Numbered from the stretch's first letter, positions 32,780 through 42,358 are shown. The stretch is DNA of 64,000 nt from JASSUD01 sp031963405 (GCA_031963405.1 JASSUJ010000001.1:558001-622000), one strand, 5' to 3'. Translations and numbers: made by a program. The notes: generated from the sequence alone by a model not told the origin.

Positions 32780-33820
32780 TTATAGCTTGTCAGTGTCTAG
32801 TTTATATTGAACGGTTGCGCTATCACGCAATGTACTTAACCAATTGGCATAAGCCTGCTCAGCCTTACGCGCACCAATTGCTTGTCGTACAGTTTCGCGT
32901 TCGTTATCCGATTCAGCACTGCGCCGGCTTAACACTTGAATTAAGTGATAGCCATATTCAGTCCGCACAGGCGCACTCACCTCCCCCTCTTTGAGCTGTT
33001 TAAACGCTTGCTCAAATTCAGGCACTGTTTCGCCGGCACTTAACCATCCTAAGTTGCCGCCTTGACTAGCAGAACCATCTTGCGAGTAAGTACGGGCAAA
33101 GGCAGCAAAATCACCACCGTCTTTAATTTTTTGCTTGATGGTGAGAAGCTGTTGTCGTGCTTTTTGCTCTGAGATACCTTTACCAATTCGAATTAAGATG
33201 TGGCGTACTTGCGTTTGCACTTGCTGGGGGCTTGCGCTTGGCATAGGTGTACTAGCAGATGAATTAGCAGGTGCACTATGTTTGCGCGCCAGATAATTTG
33301 CTACTTCGGCATCAGAGACAGTGATTTTGCTATCAATTTCTTTTTGGCGCAGCTGACTCAACATCAACTCACTTTTTACATCATGTTTGAATAAGGCCCA
33401 AGGTATCCCTTGCGCCTCAATACGCTTGCGGTATGCCTCAATCGTTAAGTGATTGCCATTAGCTAAACGTTCAACTGCACGCTGCACCGCAACATCATCC
33501 AGATCAATACCCTCTTCCTGTGCTTTTTGTAGTTGGATGCGCTCGAGCGCCATTTGCTCAAGCACTTGCGGCTCTAATTCAGCGAGTGGAGGAATAGGCA
33601 TTTTTTGTTGCTGTAATTTGCGCATAATCAGCTGCGTGCGTTCATCCAAATCGCGCCGAGTAATGACTTCTTGATTCACAATCGCCACCACACGGTCTAT
33701 CTCTTGGCTAGCACTATGTGCCAGAGCCTGCGCATGCGCGGAGCTATTTAAGAACGACAGTGCAGCACAGAAAATAAATGCAGCTGTGCCGTTTAACAAA
33801 ATACGGGGAGGAATTTTCAT
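32780..33820 (-). CDS. surA: Periplasmic chaperone SurA, single-parvulin form
   Basis: Chaperone for outer-membrane proteins, notably its neighbour LptD. It has 346 residues, about 85-100 shorter than typical two-domain SurA. A signal peptide ends near residue 30 (SSAHAQA). The SurA N-domain covers ~38-175. A Ser/Ala/Pro-rich linker (~177-200) stands where the first parvulin domain would be. One parvulin domain remains (~203-305: RHILIRIGKG, GGNLGWLSAGETVPEFEQAF, YGYHLIQVL). The C-terminal helix/strand follows (VQYKLDTDKL). It lies between lptD and pdxA. Confidence 0.93.
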   Translation of the reverse strand: MKIPPRILLNGTAAFIFCAALSFLNSSAHAQALAHSASQEIDRVVAIVNQEVITRRDLDERTQLIMRKLQQQKMPIPPLAELEPQVLEQMALERIQLQKAQEEGIDLDDVAVQRAVERLANGNHLTIEAYRKRIEAQGIPWALFKHDVKSELMLSQLRQKEIDSKITVSDAEVANYLARKHSAPANSSASTPMPSASPQQVQTQVRHILIRIGKGISEQKARQQLLTIKQKIKDGGDFAAFARTYSQDGSASQGGNLGWLSAGETVPEFEQAFKQLKEGEVSAPVRTEYGYHLIQVLSRRSAESDNERETVRQAIGARKAEQAYANWLSTLRDSATVQYKLDTDKL

Positions 33821-33870
33821 CGCTATTTTTAGGCGGGTTAAAGACTAGTTGGGCTAATTAAAATATAAGC

Positions 33871-33968
33871 TAAGGAAGGTCTACATAAGTCGGCAGCGGC
33901 ATCATGCCTAAATGCACTGTTTACACCGACCTTTCTTGCTCGCGATTGATTCAATGTTTCGTTAGATA
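33871..33968. repeat. Decayed palindromic element between surA and lptD
   Basis: TAAGGAAGGTCTACATAAG and CGGCAGCGGCATCATGCC match the left arm and core of the family. CACCGACCTTTCTTGCTCGC and GATTGATTCAATGTTTCG match a right half of a different arm class, so the element looks chimeric. Confidence 0.55.
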
Positions 33969-34053
33969 TCGGTTAAAAACTGAGTAAATTTTTTTAAGTT
34001 ACATTCAACGCATTGTTAAATAATTCGCTGCTTTTTGGTTCACCCAAAAACGC

Positions 34054-36402
34054 TTAATCATAATCATTAAAACGTGAAGGTGGCTGCGGCACAGGCATTG
34101 GTGCATAGCCTGGTATGCTCGCCCGGAATTGCTCAAGCAAACCATTATCCGCTTTTGCAAATCCCTTTAATTCAAGTTGCGCCAAAATACGAGAGCCTGC
34201 CTGCGGCGCATCAGTCGCAAAATTAACACCATTGGCATAGCGCTGTAAGGCTAAACCAAATGACCAACAATCTTCACTATATTGAAAGCCGGCCAAACTA
34301 TCTGTCATCCGATGACCGGAGAGATCATAGTTGATACGACCAATGCCATATAACTGATGCGTGATCGGCCATTGTGCAGAGATAATCACTTGCCTAATTG
34401 AGCGATTGCTCAACGTTGTAGTGGGGCGGGTATAGCGGTAACTCAAATTTAACGCTTTACGCTCCGCTGGAATCCAAGAAAAGCCAATATTAGAGCGAAT
34501 CAACTGTTTATTATTAGGGTTATATTGCAAGGCAGCTTCTGATAAAAGACCTCGATTTAATCTAAATAAGGCGCCAGCCAACCAATCTGAATGGTTAGCA
34601 CGCGCCAAAGGCGAATTAGCGTCGAAAACCACCCGCTGTTGTTGAAAATAATACTGCTGCGCAATCACAAAACGCGCGCGCTCGCTCCCAGAATCTGCGT
34701 CAATAAAGCGTGTTGTCACGCCGGTGGTAAGCCGATTAGCATCAGCGATGCGATCGTTCCCAACAAAAGTATTTTCAGTGTAAATCTCGGCCAAGCTGAA
34801 GTCTGATTCAGCAGAATCAAACTTCGGCACAAAAATCTGTTGTTGATACGGCGTATAAACATAGTACAAACGTGGTTCTAAGGTTTGGATATAAGCGTGC
34901 CCAAATAAATTTATCGCACGCTCAAAAGTTAAACCGCTATCTAGACTAAACGTTGGAATATTGATCGTGAAATCACGCTGATTGGACTGCTTGGGTTTCG
35001 AGATTGGGTCAAGCTTATACGCAGCCAAATGGTAACGCAGCTTCGGGATAATAAAGTAACCAGGCGCTAGTACAGGATAACTTAGCGTCGGATTTAACAT
35101 CAGCCGCTGCCCTTCTACGTCCTCAGTCGTGGTACGAAAGTATGAGTAATCAGCTTCTGCGCCCAAGTCAAAATTTGCTACGTCATATTGCTGGTATTTG
35201 ACATTTAACTGCGGCTCACGCCCATAAGGCTCAAACGTGGGTCGCAACACTTGCCAGCGTTGCACCCGGCTTAAGACCGACCATGGCCCTTGATGATAAG
35301 TCACACCGGCTTCTTGCTGAAATAACAGCTGCATACCACCTAGAAAAAGGTTATCAGCCATAAGGTCTTTCGGATAATTGGCATCCGAGACACGATGGTA
35401 ATTAAGGTAAGCTCCTAAGCCATCACCAAAGTCTTGTTGATGCTGCAGATGAACAGCGTAGCGGTCAGTTTTGGTGAGGCGGTCATGCAGTATGCCCTCA
35501 ACAAAAATTGTGCCGGTGTAATTTGGCGTTAAATAACGATATTCAGCGCCTAACTGCACACCACGCTCAGGAATAAAACGCGGATAGAGCGTCAGATCAT
35601 AGTTAGGTGCAAGGTTTAAGTAATAAGGTAGGGTGAAGTTAAAGCCAGTGGTCGAATTGAAAGCGAAATGGGGCGGTAGCAAGCCTGATTTGCGTTCATT
35701 TGAGAGCGGAAAAGAAACATAGGGGCTAGCGAAAAGCGGCACATGCTGAAAATACAGCACGCTATTACGTGCCACGCCAGTATTGTTGCCCGTGTCTAAA
35801 GTAAATGAGCTTGCCTTTAAATACCACGCTGGGTCAGCGGCGCAGTGACAAGTTGTATAAGTACCGTGCTCGACAACAATGCGCTCAGGATCAAGCAAGT
35901 CAATCCGCTTAGCGTTGCCCGCGGCGCCCGTCGCATTTAAACGATAAGTTGGCGAGAGTAGATAACCTTCATTGGCCGCTACTTTGAGATGCGCTTCGGT
36001 ACCCTTGAAGACATTGCCGTTATGCATCAGCACAACATGCCCATTTGCATCTGCTTGATCAGTCTCGGTGACATAGTGCAGCCTATCGCCTTTTATCACC
36101 GTCGTTGCTGTGCGTACCTCGCCTTGACCGATAATGTTTACCTCTTGGTCCATTTCTCCTGCTACGCGCTCACCCAGCACAAATCTGGCTGCCACATCGC
36201 CTGCTTGCAATGGATGCTCTTCAAGTGCAGGTGCTAGTGTTAAGCCTGAGGTCGGCAGTGTTTGGGGTGTAGCGGGTTTATCTTGCGCAAAACTGATAAG
36301 CGGCAAACAACCTGGCGCAGCTAGTAGGGCCAAAGTAAGGCGCGCAAGACGGCGCGTGAGATGACGAAAGGAAATCAAACGATAGAACGTGTTAGGTGGC
36401 AT
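34054..36402 (-). CDS. lptD: LPS-assembly protein LptD
   Basis: Outer-membrane beta-barrel that inserts LPS into the outer leaflet; about 782 residues from ATG 36402 (MPPNTFYRLISF), chosen because it gives a conventional signal peptide (LTLALLAAPGCLPLISFAQ). An upstream in-frame start adds 18 residues that fit poorly. An LptA-like periplasmic domain (about 60-200) precedes the barrel. Conserved cysteines occur in TTCHCAADPAWYLKASSF and SEDCWSFGLALQRY, as needed for the disulfides that activate LptD. It heads the lptD-surA-pdxA cluster; its chaperone SurA is next. Confidence 0.95.
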   Translation of the reverse strand: MPPNTFYRLISFRHLTRRLARLTLALLAAPGCLPLISFAQDKPATPQTLPTSGLTLAPALEEHPLQAGDVAARFVLGERVAGEMDQEVNIIGQGEVRTATTVIKGDRLHYVTETDQADANGHVVLMHNGNVFKGTEAHLKVAANEGYLLSPTYRLNATGAAGNAKRIDLLDPERIVVEHGTYTTCHCAADPAWYLKASSFTLDTGNNTGVARNSVLYFQHVPLFASPYVSFPLSNERKSGLLPPHFAFNSTTGFNFTLPYYLNLAPNYDLTLYPRFIPERGVQLGAEYRYLTPNYTGTIFVEGILHDRLTKTDRYAVHLQHQQDFGDGLGAYLNYHRVSDANYPKDLMADNLFLGGMQLLFQQEAGVTYHQGPWSVLSRVQRWQVLRPTFEPYGREPQLNVKYQQYDVANFDLGAEADYSYFRTTTEDVEGQRLMLNPTLSYPVLAPGYFIIPKLRYHLAAYKLDPISKPKQSNQRDFTINIPTFSLDSGLTFERAINLFGHAYIQTLEPRLYYVYTPYQQQIFVPKFDSAESDFSLAEIYTENTFVGNDRIADANRLTTGVTTRFIDADSGSERARFVIAQQYYFQQQRVVFDANSPLARANHSDWLAGALFRLNRGLLSEAALQYNPNNKQLIRSNIGFSWIPAERKALNLSYRYTRPTTTLSNRSIRQVIISAQWPITHQLYGIGRINYDLSGHRMTDSLAGFQYSEDCWSFGLALQRYANGVNFATDAPQAGSRILAQLELKGFAKADNGLLEQFRASIPGYAPMPVPQPPSRFNDYD

Positions 36403-36456
36403 AAGCGCACTCGGCAACTCAATAACCAAGTGAATAGCCAAGCGTCTAACGCACAC

Positions 36457-36766
36457 TCGAAACAGACTGATCGAAAAAAGGGATGGAATAAATGAGGAAC
36501 AGCAGCATTCTTACCCACAGGCGTAAGGCATGCCTCGATATTCGTGGCTCTCAGTTTACTCAGCCCCTCTCAGGTCAATCCAGACAAAGTTAGCGCTAGA
36601 AAAAAGGCGAAAAAAACAGTTGGGTATTATATGACAAGTCGCTTTCGCCTTAGACAAGGACTGCATAAAACAGCGGCGACAATTTTGCTTTGGTGCCATA
36701 CAATCGCGCTGTCTGCTTTGGTATCGTTGGCTTGCGAGGGATTTAAGGCTTTTTTAGCACTTTTGC
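36457..36766. other. Divergent promoter region between lptD and amgK
   Basis: About 310 bases with no credible conserved gene. It should carry the lptD promoter on the minus strand. A short ORF here ends inside the downstream hairpin and is not supported. Confidence 0.35.
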
Positions 36767-36816
36767 AAAAACTCACTCAAAGCCTGTCAAAGCACAAGCT
36801 TTGAGTGAGTTTTTTC
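36767..36816. terminator. Strong hairpin with T-run, possibly bidirectional
   Basis: AAAAACTCACTCAAAGC (36767-36783) pairs with GCTTTGAGTGAGTTTTT (36799-36815), leaving a 15-base loop. A-rich and T-rich flanks suit factor-independent termination in either direction. Confidence 0.75.
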
Positions 36817-36819
36817 ATT

Positions 36820-36918
36820 AGACCTCTTTCGAAACCTTGTAGCAAGGAATGCCTTTGCTGCCAGTACGCTAGTGCGGCAAGGGGAAATGACGCCGCTACA
36901 GGGTTTCAAAAGGGGTCT
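36820..36918. repeat. Palindromic element, AGACCTCTTTCGAAACC arm class, 5' of amgK
   Basis: Arms 36820-36843 and 36895-36918 pair with three differences. The core (AAGGAATGCC, CCAGTACGCTAG, GGCAAGGGGAAATGACGCCG) is in reverse orientation compared with the copy at 12284. It ends 19 bases before amgK. Confidence 0.88.
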
Positions 36919-36937
36919 ATTATTTTATTAACTGCTG

Positions 36938-37999
36938 ATGACATTCAATTCCTCTACCGGTGGTCCCCGCACCACACAACTTTTAGATTGGCTAAGTGCG
37001 TTTGCGCCGCGCTATCAACTGGATCTAACTTCTCTCGCCCCAGCTTCCTCTGATGCCGGGACACGATGCTACTTCCGCCTGGCGAGCCAAAGCGAATACG
37101 GCTCAAGCTTAATTGCAGTAGATGCACCGCCACCAGAAAAAAATCGTGAGTTTGTACATATCGCCTCTCTTTTTACCGAGGCGGGGGTGCACGTACCGCA
37201 CATTCTTGAAAGTGATGTTGAGCATGGCTTTATGCTCATCACTGACCTTGGCGGTGCGCTTTATCTTAACGAGTTAAAAGCCATGCCTGATCCCGCTCAA
37301 GCGCAGCCACTTTTTGAGGATGCCTTAGCTACGCTTATACGCTGGCAAAGTGCAACTCGCGCTAATGTTTTACCGCTTTATAGCGAAGCTTTACTGCGCC
37401 GGGAACTCGAGCTCTTTACCACTTGGTATATAGAGCGTCATTTGGGGTTTTCGCTGGATGACACCTCACGTGCTGCACTGGAATCAGTTTTTACTAAACT
37501 GATTGAACGAGCGCTCGCACAACCACAAGTTTTTGTGCATCGCGACTATATGCCACGCAACTTAATGCTTTGCCCTTCTCATAATCCTGGCGTGCTGGAT
37601 TTTCAGGATGCCGTGCTCGGCCCCATCACCTATGACGTCGTTTCGCTTTTTCGGGATGCCTTCATTAGTTGGGAGCCAGATTTTGAGCTCGCTTGCGTCA
37701 AATCATATTGGGCTCAGGCACAAGCAGCACATCTTCCGGTCGGGAATGACTTTGCTCAGTTCTATCAAGACTTTGAATGGATGGGTTTGCAACGCCATTT
37801 AAAAGTGCTCGGTATTTTTGCACGCCTACATTACCGGGATGGCAAGCCGCACTATTTGCAAGACGCGCCACGCTTTCTTGCTTACCTACGCAGCGCCATC
37901 ACTCGTTATCCTGAGCTAACGCCACTCGCACATGTGCTCGATAAGCTTGATGCCCATGCTGCTCGCGCAAGCGTGAACTCTTCAGCGGTGTTGCCATGA
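36938..37999 (+). CDS. amgK: N-acetylmuramate/N-acetylglucosamine kinase
   Basis: Sugar kinase of the aminoglycoside phosphotransferase fold, 353 residues. The catalytic loop VFVHRDYMPRNLM and metal-binding LDFQDAVLGPITYDVVSL are seen. AmgK phosphorylates MurNAc at C1 and MurU then makes UDP-MurNAc, bypassing fosfomycin-sensitive de novo synthesis, as in Pseudomonas putida (family knowledge). The stop overlaps the murU start by four bases (ATGA), confirming the pair. AnmK at 51298 feeds the same pathway. Confidence 0.93.
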   Translation: MTFNSSTGGPRTTQLLDWLSAFAPRYQLDLTSLAPASSDAGTRCYFRLASQSEYGSSLIAVDAPPPEKNREFVHIASLFTEAGVHVPHILESDVEHGFMLITDLGGALYLNELKAMPDPAQAQPLFEDALATLIRWQSATRANVLPLYSEALLRRELELFTTWYIERHLGFSLDDTSRAALESVFTKLIERALAQPQVFVHRDYMPRNLMLCPSHNPGVLDFQDAVLGPITYDVVSLFRDAFISWEPDFELACVKSYWAQAQAAHLPVGNDFAQFYQDFEWMGLQRHLKVLGIFARLHYRDGKPHYLQDAPRFLAYLRSAITRYPELTPLAHVLDKLDAHAARASVNSSAVLP

Positions 38000-38748
38000 C
38001 TGAATCCTTAATGCCAATAAAAACCGCCATGATTTTTGCTGCCGGACGCGGCAACCGCATGCGCCCCCTCACTGATACCTGCCCAAAGCCATTACTTGAA
38101 GTCGGAGGAAAACCGTTAATTGTCTGGCAAATCGAGCGTTTAGCCAAAGCGGGCTGCACCGCCATCATTATTAACCACGCCTGGCTTGGCGAATTAATTG
38201 AAACAACACTAGGCGATGGTGCGCGCTTCGGCGTGCAAATTTATTATTCGGCTGAAGATGAAGCACTAGAAACTGCAGGCGGTATTGCGCATGCGTTACC
38301 GCTGCTTAAAAAGCATAGCGCTTGTTCGACTTTTATCGGGGTGAGTGGCGATATTTTTACTGATTATGATTATCGTCAGCTTATGCTACCCGCACAGCGC
38401 ATGGCGCAATCTGATGAAGCACAATTACATCTCGTGATGGTGCCCAACCCGGCTTACCATCCAAAGGGTGATTTCGCGCTTAAGGAAAATATAGACAAGG
38501 CGTGCTGTCATCTTTCGCTTGACGATGGACCGCGCTTTACCTTTGGCAATATTGGTGTTTACGATACGCGCATGTTTGAAGCCATTGCGCCAGGTACGGT
38601 CTGTCCACTTCTGCCCTACTACCACGCAGCGATTAACACGCAGCGCGCAACCGGTCAGCTTTACACTGGCTACTGGGCCAATGTCGGCACGCCTTTAGAA
38701 TTACAAGCATTGGAGATACGCTTGCGTCGTAATGAACATACATCTTAA
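37996..38748 (+). CDS. murU: N-acetylmuramate alpha-1-phosphate uridylyltransferase
   Basis: Nucleotidyltransferase of 250 residues. The glycosyltransferase-A motif MIFAAGRGNRMRPLTDTCPK, then PLLEVGGKPLI, gives the nucleotide-binding and catalytic Lys. GVSGDIFTDYD is the metal-binding region. It converts MurNAc-1-P to UDP-MurNAc. Four-base overlap with amgK indicates translational coupling. An internal ATG six codons in is possible. Confidence 0.93.
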   Translation: MTESLMPIKTAMIFAAGRGNRMRPLTDTCPKPLLEVGGKPLIVWQIERLAKAGCTAIIINHAWLGELIETTLGDGARFGVQIYYSAEDEALETAGGIAHALPLLKKHSACSTFIGVSGDIFTDYDYRQLMLPAQRMAQSDEAQLHLVMVPNPAYHPKGDFALKENIDKACCHLSLDDGPRFTFGNIGVYDTRMFEAIAPGTVCPLLPYYHAAINTQRATGQLYTGYWANVGTPLELQALEIRLRRNEHTS

Positions 38749-38778
38749 GATGCGCCCACACATAGCCATCCACCTATA

Positions 38779-40212
38779 ATGAACTCACCCACCGCCTCCG
38801 CTGCCATCCCTACCGCCACCCTGGAAATTTACCGCCAACGCCGTGCACGCGTACTTGAAGCAATGCGTGCAGCAGGCGGCGGTATCGCGCTGATTCCTAC
38901 CGCGCCCACCCGCACCCGTAACCGTGATAGCGAGCATCCCTATCGGCACGATAGTTATTTTTATTATTTAACCGGCTTTAACGAGCCTGAGGCATTTCTC
39001 GTTCTTAATGCCAACCCCAACCTCGCACATGACGCACCGGCCAGTTTGCTTTTCTGTCGCACCAAAGATGAAGCACGCGAAATTTGGGAAGGTTTCCATT
39101 ATGGCCCAGCGGCAGCTCGCGAGATATTTGGTTTTGACGCAGCTTATAGTATTGACGAACTCGATGAGCATCTGCCGCAATTAATGCACGGAGCACAGGC
39201 GCTGTACTATGCGCTCGGCACATGTCGCAAGCTAGATACTCAAGTGCGCAGCTGGCTTAAAACTGTGCGGGCACAAAGCCGCAACAGCGCAACCGCGCCG
39301 CGCCAGCTGCATGACGTCACATCAATACTTAATGAAATGCGTCTACTAAAAGACGAACATGAGCTGAATATTATGCGGCGTGCGGCACGTATTTCTGTCG
39401 ATGCGCATAAGCGCGTGCTGCAAATGTGCCGGCCTGGCATGTACGAATACGAGTTAGAAGCTGAGCTGCTCCACGAGTTTCGCAGGCAAGGTGCGCAAGC
39501 GCCTGCTTATAACTCGATTGTTGCCGCGGGCGCACACGCTTGCATACTGCATTATCCAGCCGGTTATGGGCGCGCGCATAACGGTGACTTAGTGTTGATC
39601 GATGCCGCATGCGAACTGGATGGTTACGCAGCCGATATCACGCGAACCTTTCCCATCAGCGGGCATTTTTCTGCGCCACAGCGTGAGCTCTACGAAATTG
39701 TACTAGCGGCCCAACAAGCAGCAGTCTCTGCGATAGGTGTTGGCGTGCCCTTTAATGAACCGCATATGGCAGCCGTGCGCGTGCTCGCTCAAGGCATGTT
39801 AGATACTGGCTTGCTCAATGCCAATCAGCATGGTTCAGTTGAAGATGTGATCGAAAAAAATGCCTATAAACGTTTTTATATGCACGGCACGAGCCACTGG
39901 TTAGGCATGGATGTGCATGATTGCGGCGATTACCGTCTGCGTCCGACCTCGAATCACGGCCTTTTAGGCGATTTGGGGGCAGGTTCTAAGACTGAGGCAG
40001 AACCTGCCTGGCGTAACTTAGCCGCAAATATGGTTTTGACGATTGAACCTGGCTTATATGTGCGCGCCGCTGAAGATGTGCCTGAGAAGTACTGGAATTT
40101 AGGAATTCGTATCGAAGATGACGCCATTGTCACTACCCAAGGTTGCGAATTGATCACGCGAGACCTACCCGTCTCCATTGAAGAAATTGAAGCACTTATG
40201 CGCGGCAACTGA
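38779..40212 (+). CDS. pepP: Xaa-Pro aminopeptidase
   Basis: Dimanganese aminopeptidase that removes an N-terminal residue before proline; 477 residues, cytosolic. The N-terminal AMP_N domain (about 12-150) has the motif PYRHDSYFYYLTGFNEPEA. The pita-bread catalytic domain holds metal ligands in LIDAACELDGYAADITRTFP, the His of HGTSHWLGMDVHD, and Glu residues in TIEPGLYV and GIRIEDDAI. Starts 30 bases after murU. Confidence 0.95.
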   Translation: MNSPTASAAIPTATLEIYRQRRARVLEAMRAAGGGIALIPTAPTRTRNRDSEHPYRHDSYFYYLTGFNEPEAFLVLNANPNLAHDAPASLLFCRTKDEAREIWEGFHYGPAAAREIFGFDAAYSIDELDEHLPQLMHGAQALYYALGTCRKLDTQVRSWLKTVRAQSRNSATAPRQLHDVTSILNEMRLLKDEHELNIMRRAARISVDAHKRVLQMCRPGMYEYELEAELLHEFRRQGAQAPAYNSIVAAGAHACILHYPAGYGRAHNGDLVLIDAACELDGYAADITRTFPISGHFSAPQRELYEIVLAAQQAAVSAIGVGVPFNEPHMAAVRVLAQGMLDTGLLNANQHGSVEDVIEKNAYKRFYMHGTSHWLGMDVHDCGDYRLRPTSNHGLLGDLGAGSKTEAEPAWRNLAANMVLTIEPGLYVRAAEDVPEKYWNLGIRIEDDAIVTTQGCELITRDLPVSIEEIEALMRGN

Positions 40213-40228
40213 GCGCTTATAGGTGCCC

Positions 40229-40278
40229 TCGTAGGTTAGGGTTCCGTATTTCATTAAACGCTTCACCCCAACCTACGA
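40229..40278 (+). terminator. Hairpin after pepP
   Basis: TCGTAGGTTAGGGT (40229-40242) pairs with ACCCCAACCTACGA (40265-40278), 14 base pairs with one mismatch. There is no clear T-run. It may terminate or protect pepP mRNA. Confidence 0.5.
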
Positions 40279-40424
40279 AGCAGCGAGAAGGAATTTTGCT
40301 GACTTTTGCCTTATCTAATAGGCGCAACCTTGTAGATACTGTCTTCAAACGCAAGCGGCAGCGTGCCACTCTCTATTCATTCAGCGTTTCACAAAGAGGC
40401 GCGCTACTTATACTTATCGTTGAC

Positions 40425-41603
40425 ATGATAGATTTTGATCTCATCATTGTAGGCGGCGGTCCTGTCGCCCTCGCCTTAGTAGGCTGGCTTACACAGCGCA
40501 GCGCAACACGCGCGCTCTCAGTGGCGCTGATTGACGCAAGCCCAGCAACAGAAGTTAAGCATGACCCGCGTGTGCTCGCTTTATCGCATGGCAGCCGCAT
40601 CCTGCTGGAGCCGTTAGCCTGGCCTTTGAGCGCGACGCCAATCAAACACATCCATATTTCACGGCGCGGTCAATGCGGGCGCACGCTGCTCGATCATGAT
40701 GAATACAACTTACCTGCGCTAGGCTATGTGTTGCGCTACGGAACGCTATTAGAGGCACTAAGCCAGGCTGTCAAAACCACAGGTAACTTACATCGGTTTA
40801 GCGCAACCACAGCAGGCAGCCCAACCCGCCAGGCAGATCATGTCACGCTGCCGATTAAGAATGCACAAGGCACGCACCTGCTACGTACTCAACTCCTAAT
40901 CAATGCACAAGGCGGCCCTTTTGCTGCTTCACCAGTAACGCCCGATGCCCCACCGCGTCGCCGCACGCGCAGCTACATGCAAGCTGCCTTGGTCGGCACC
41001 GTGAGCGCCAGCATGCCCCGCCCCAATGTTGCGTGGGAACGCTTCACCCATGAAGGGCCGCTTGCACTCTTGCCACTGGGTGGCGCGCACAAGGCAAGTT
41101 ATGCTTTTGTCTGGTGCTGTCAGCCCGAGCAAGCACAACGTCGATTAAGTCTGACTGATGAAGAGTTCGCAGCTGAATTGAATACTGCCTTTGGCCAAAA
41201 GATGGGACACTTAAGCGTAATCGATAAACGACATTTAATACCCCTTGCATTAAATGCACTTGAGACGCTTGTGGAAGATCGAATTGTCGCCATTGGCAAC
41301 GCAGCACAAACGCTACACCCCGTAGCGGGACAAGGGCTCAACCTTGGGCTACGTGATGCCTATACGCTCGTCGAGACACTAGGCCAATTTGGTGTAACAC
41401 CGCTTGCGCTAACCACCTTTGCGAAACGCCGCCGCCCTGATAGACAACTCACCATTAGTCTGACTGACAAATTAGCGCGCATTTTCACAAGCGAATACGA
41501 TTTCTTGGGCGGAGCACGCTCGCAAGCCCTCACTGCCCTTTCTTGCGTGCCACTATTTAAAGCAATATTGGCACGCCATATGTTATTCGGCCGACGACGT
41601 TAG
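40425..41603 (+). CDS. ubiH: 2-octaprenyl-6-methoxyphenol hydroxylase-type FAD monooxygenase
   Basis: Aerobic ubiquinone-biosynthesis hydroxylase, 392 residues from ATG 40425 (MIDFDLIIVGGGPVALALVG). The FAD-binding GGGPVALALV and second FAD motif IGNAAQTLHPVAGQGLNLGL, then RDAYTLVETL, match UbiH. The longer ORF start at 40296 puts 43 unrelated residues before the Rossmann fold. UbiF-type paralogues are similar, so the exact ring position is inferred. Its quinone product feeds the nuo complex. Confidence 0.88.
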   Translation: MIDFDLIIVGGGPVALALVGWLTQRSATRALSVALIDASPATEVKHDPRVLALSHGSRILLEPLAWPLSATPIKHIHISRRGQCGRTLLDHDEYNLPALGYVLRYGTLLEALSQAVKTTGNLHRFSATTAGSPTRQADHVTLPIKNAQGTHLLRTQLLINAQGGPFAASPVTPDAPPRRRTRSYMQAALVGTVSASMPRPNVAWERFTHEGPLALLPLGGAHKASYAFVWCCQPEQAQRRLSLTDEEFAAELNTAFGQKMGHLSVIDKRHLIPLALNALETLVEDRIVAIGNAAQTLHPVAGQGLNLGLRDAYTLVETLGQFGVTPLALTTFAKRRRPDRQLTISLTDKLARIFTSEYDFLGGARSQALTALSCVPLFKAILARHMLFGRRR

Positions 41604-41840
41604 AGGTGGGTTGTGTTAGGGTGACAAAGGAACGCCAACAGGCAAAAACATGACACCGTTGGCGGTTTATGCAACGCTTTGCGTTCATATTCACATAAAA
41701 CCTATCTTCATTCTGAAGCAGCTTAGTGCTAAGCTCCAGGACCTGAAAATTGAAAACACTTACGTTAAACACCCTCATCAGATAACGGTAGAATAAGACT
41801 TTTCTTTTGCCTATCTTTTTCTTCGTTGCAAATCTGCTAG
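41604..41840. other. Non-coding space between ubiH and fis, left part
   Basis: No dusB gene is found in the 520 bases between ubiH and fis, although dusB-fis is a widely conserved operon. The left part shows no recognisable gene; the right part holds the two repeats listed next. Confidence 0.5.
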
Positions 41841-41942
41841 GGAAGGTCTGCATAATTTAGAGCAAGGAATGCAGGCAGTACACTAGTGCCCAATGTAAAA
41901 AGGGAGGCATGACGCCGCTACAGGGTTATGCAGGCCTCCTTA
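41841..41942. repeat. Degenerate palindromic element upstream of fis
   Basis: GGAAGGTCTGCATAA on the left and GGGTTATGCAGGCCTCCTTA on the right are imperfect inverted arms. The core has GGCAGTACACTAGTG and GGGAGGCATGACGCCGC, in the same orientation as the copy at 24397. Confidence 0.75.
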
Positions 41943-42034
41943 GGTCAAGCAATTGACTCTCTTATTAAATATCCAGGTACCAAAGTAATGATCGCGAGCC
42001 ATTTCTTCTATGTGGACTTGCGCCAGCCTAGCTT

Positions 42035-42082
42035 AGGGAAGATCGGCATAACGCCGCAAGCCTGGTTATGCCGACCTTCACT
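42035..42082. repeat. Short arm-only palindrome upstream of fis
   Basis: AGGGAAGATCGGCATAAC (42035-42052) pairs with GTTATGCCGACCTTCACT (42065-42082). The element has arms of the family but almost no core. It lies 43 bases before fis, so it would be in the fis 5' leader. Confidence 0.7.
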
Positions 42083-42124
42083 AGGTCAGTGTGCCCAGGC
42101 TCATCTAATACAGTCAAGGGCAGT

Positions 42125-42358
42125 ATGAGCAAACACAATATCGAACAGTGTATTCAAGAAAGTCTGAAAATGTATTTTCAGGATCTGGATGGCGAGTGCG
42201 CACACGATATCTACAAAATGGTCATCTCGTGCGTCGAAAAGCAAGTTTTTGAATTTATGCTTGAACACACCAACGGCAACCAATCACTCGCCGCCAAATA
42301 TCTCGGCATCAATCGCAACACCCTGCATAAAAAATTACAGCAATATGATTTGCCGTAA
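42125..42358 (+). CDS. fis: DNA-binding protein Fis
   Basis: Nucleoid-associated DNA-bending regulator, 77 residues from ATG 42125 (MSKHNIEQCIQESLKMYF). The C-terminal helix-turn-helix QSLAAKYLGINRNTLHKKLQ is highly conserved. Burkholderia-type Fis is about this short. Its normal partner dusB is absent upstream and its leader is filled with palindromic repeats, so its growth-phase regulation may differ (inference). purH follows after 95 bases. Confidence 0.95.
   Translation: MSKHNIEQCIQESLKMYFQDLDGECAHDIYKMVISCVEKQVFEFMLEHTNGNQSLAAKYLGINRNTLHKKLQQYDLP

Noticed and set aside
36544..36804. 86-codon ORF between lptD and amgK
   Set aside because: Ends inside a strong terminator hairpin, has no ribosome site or family match.
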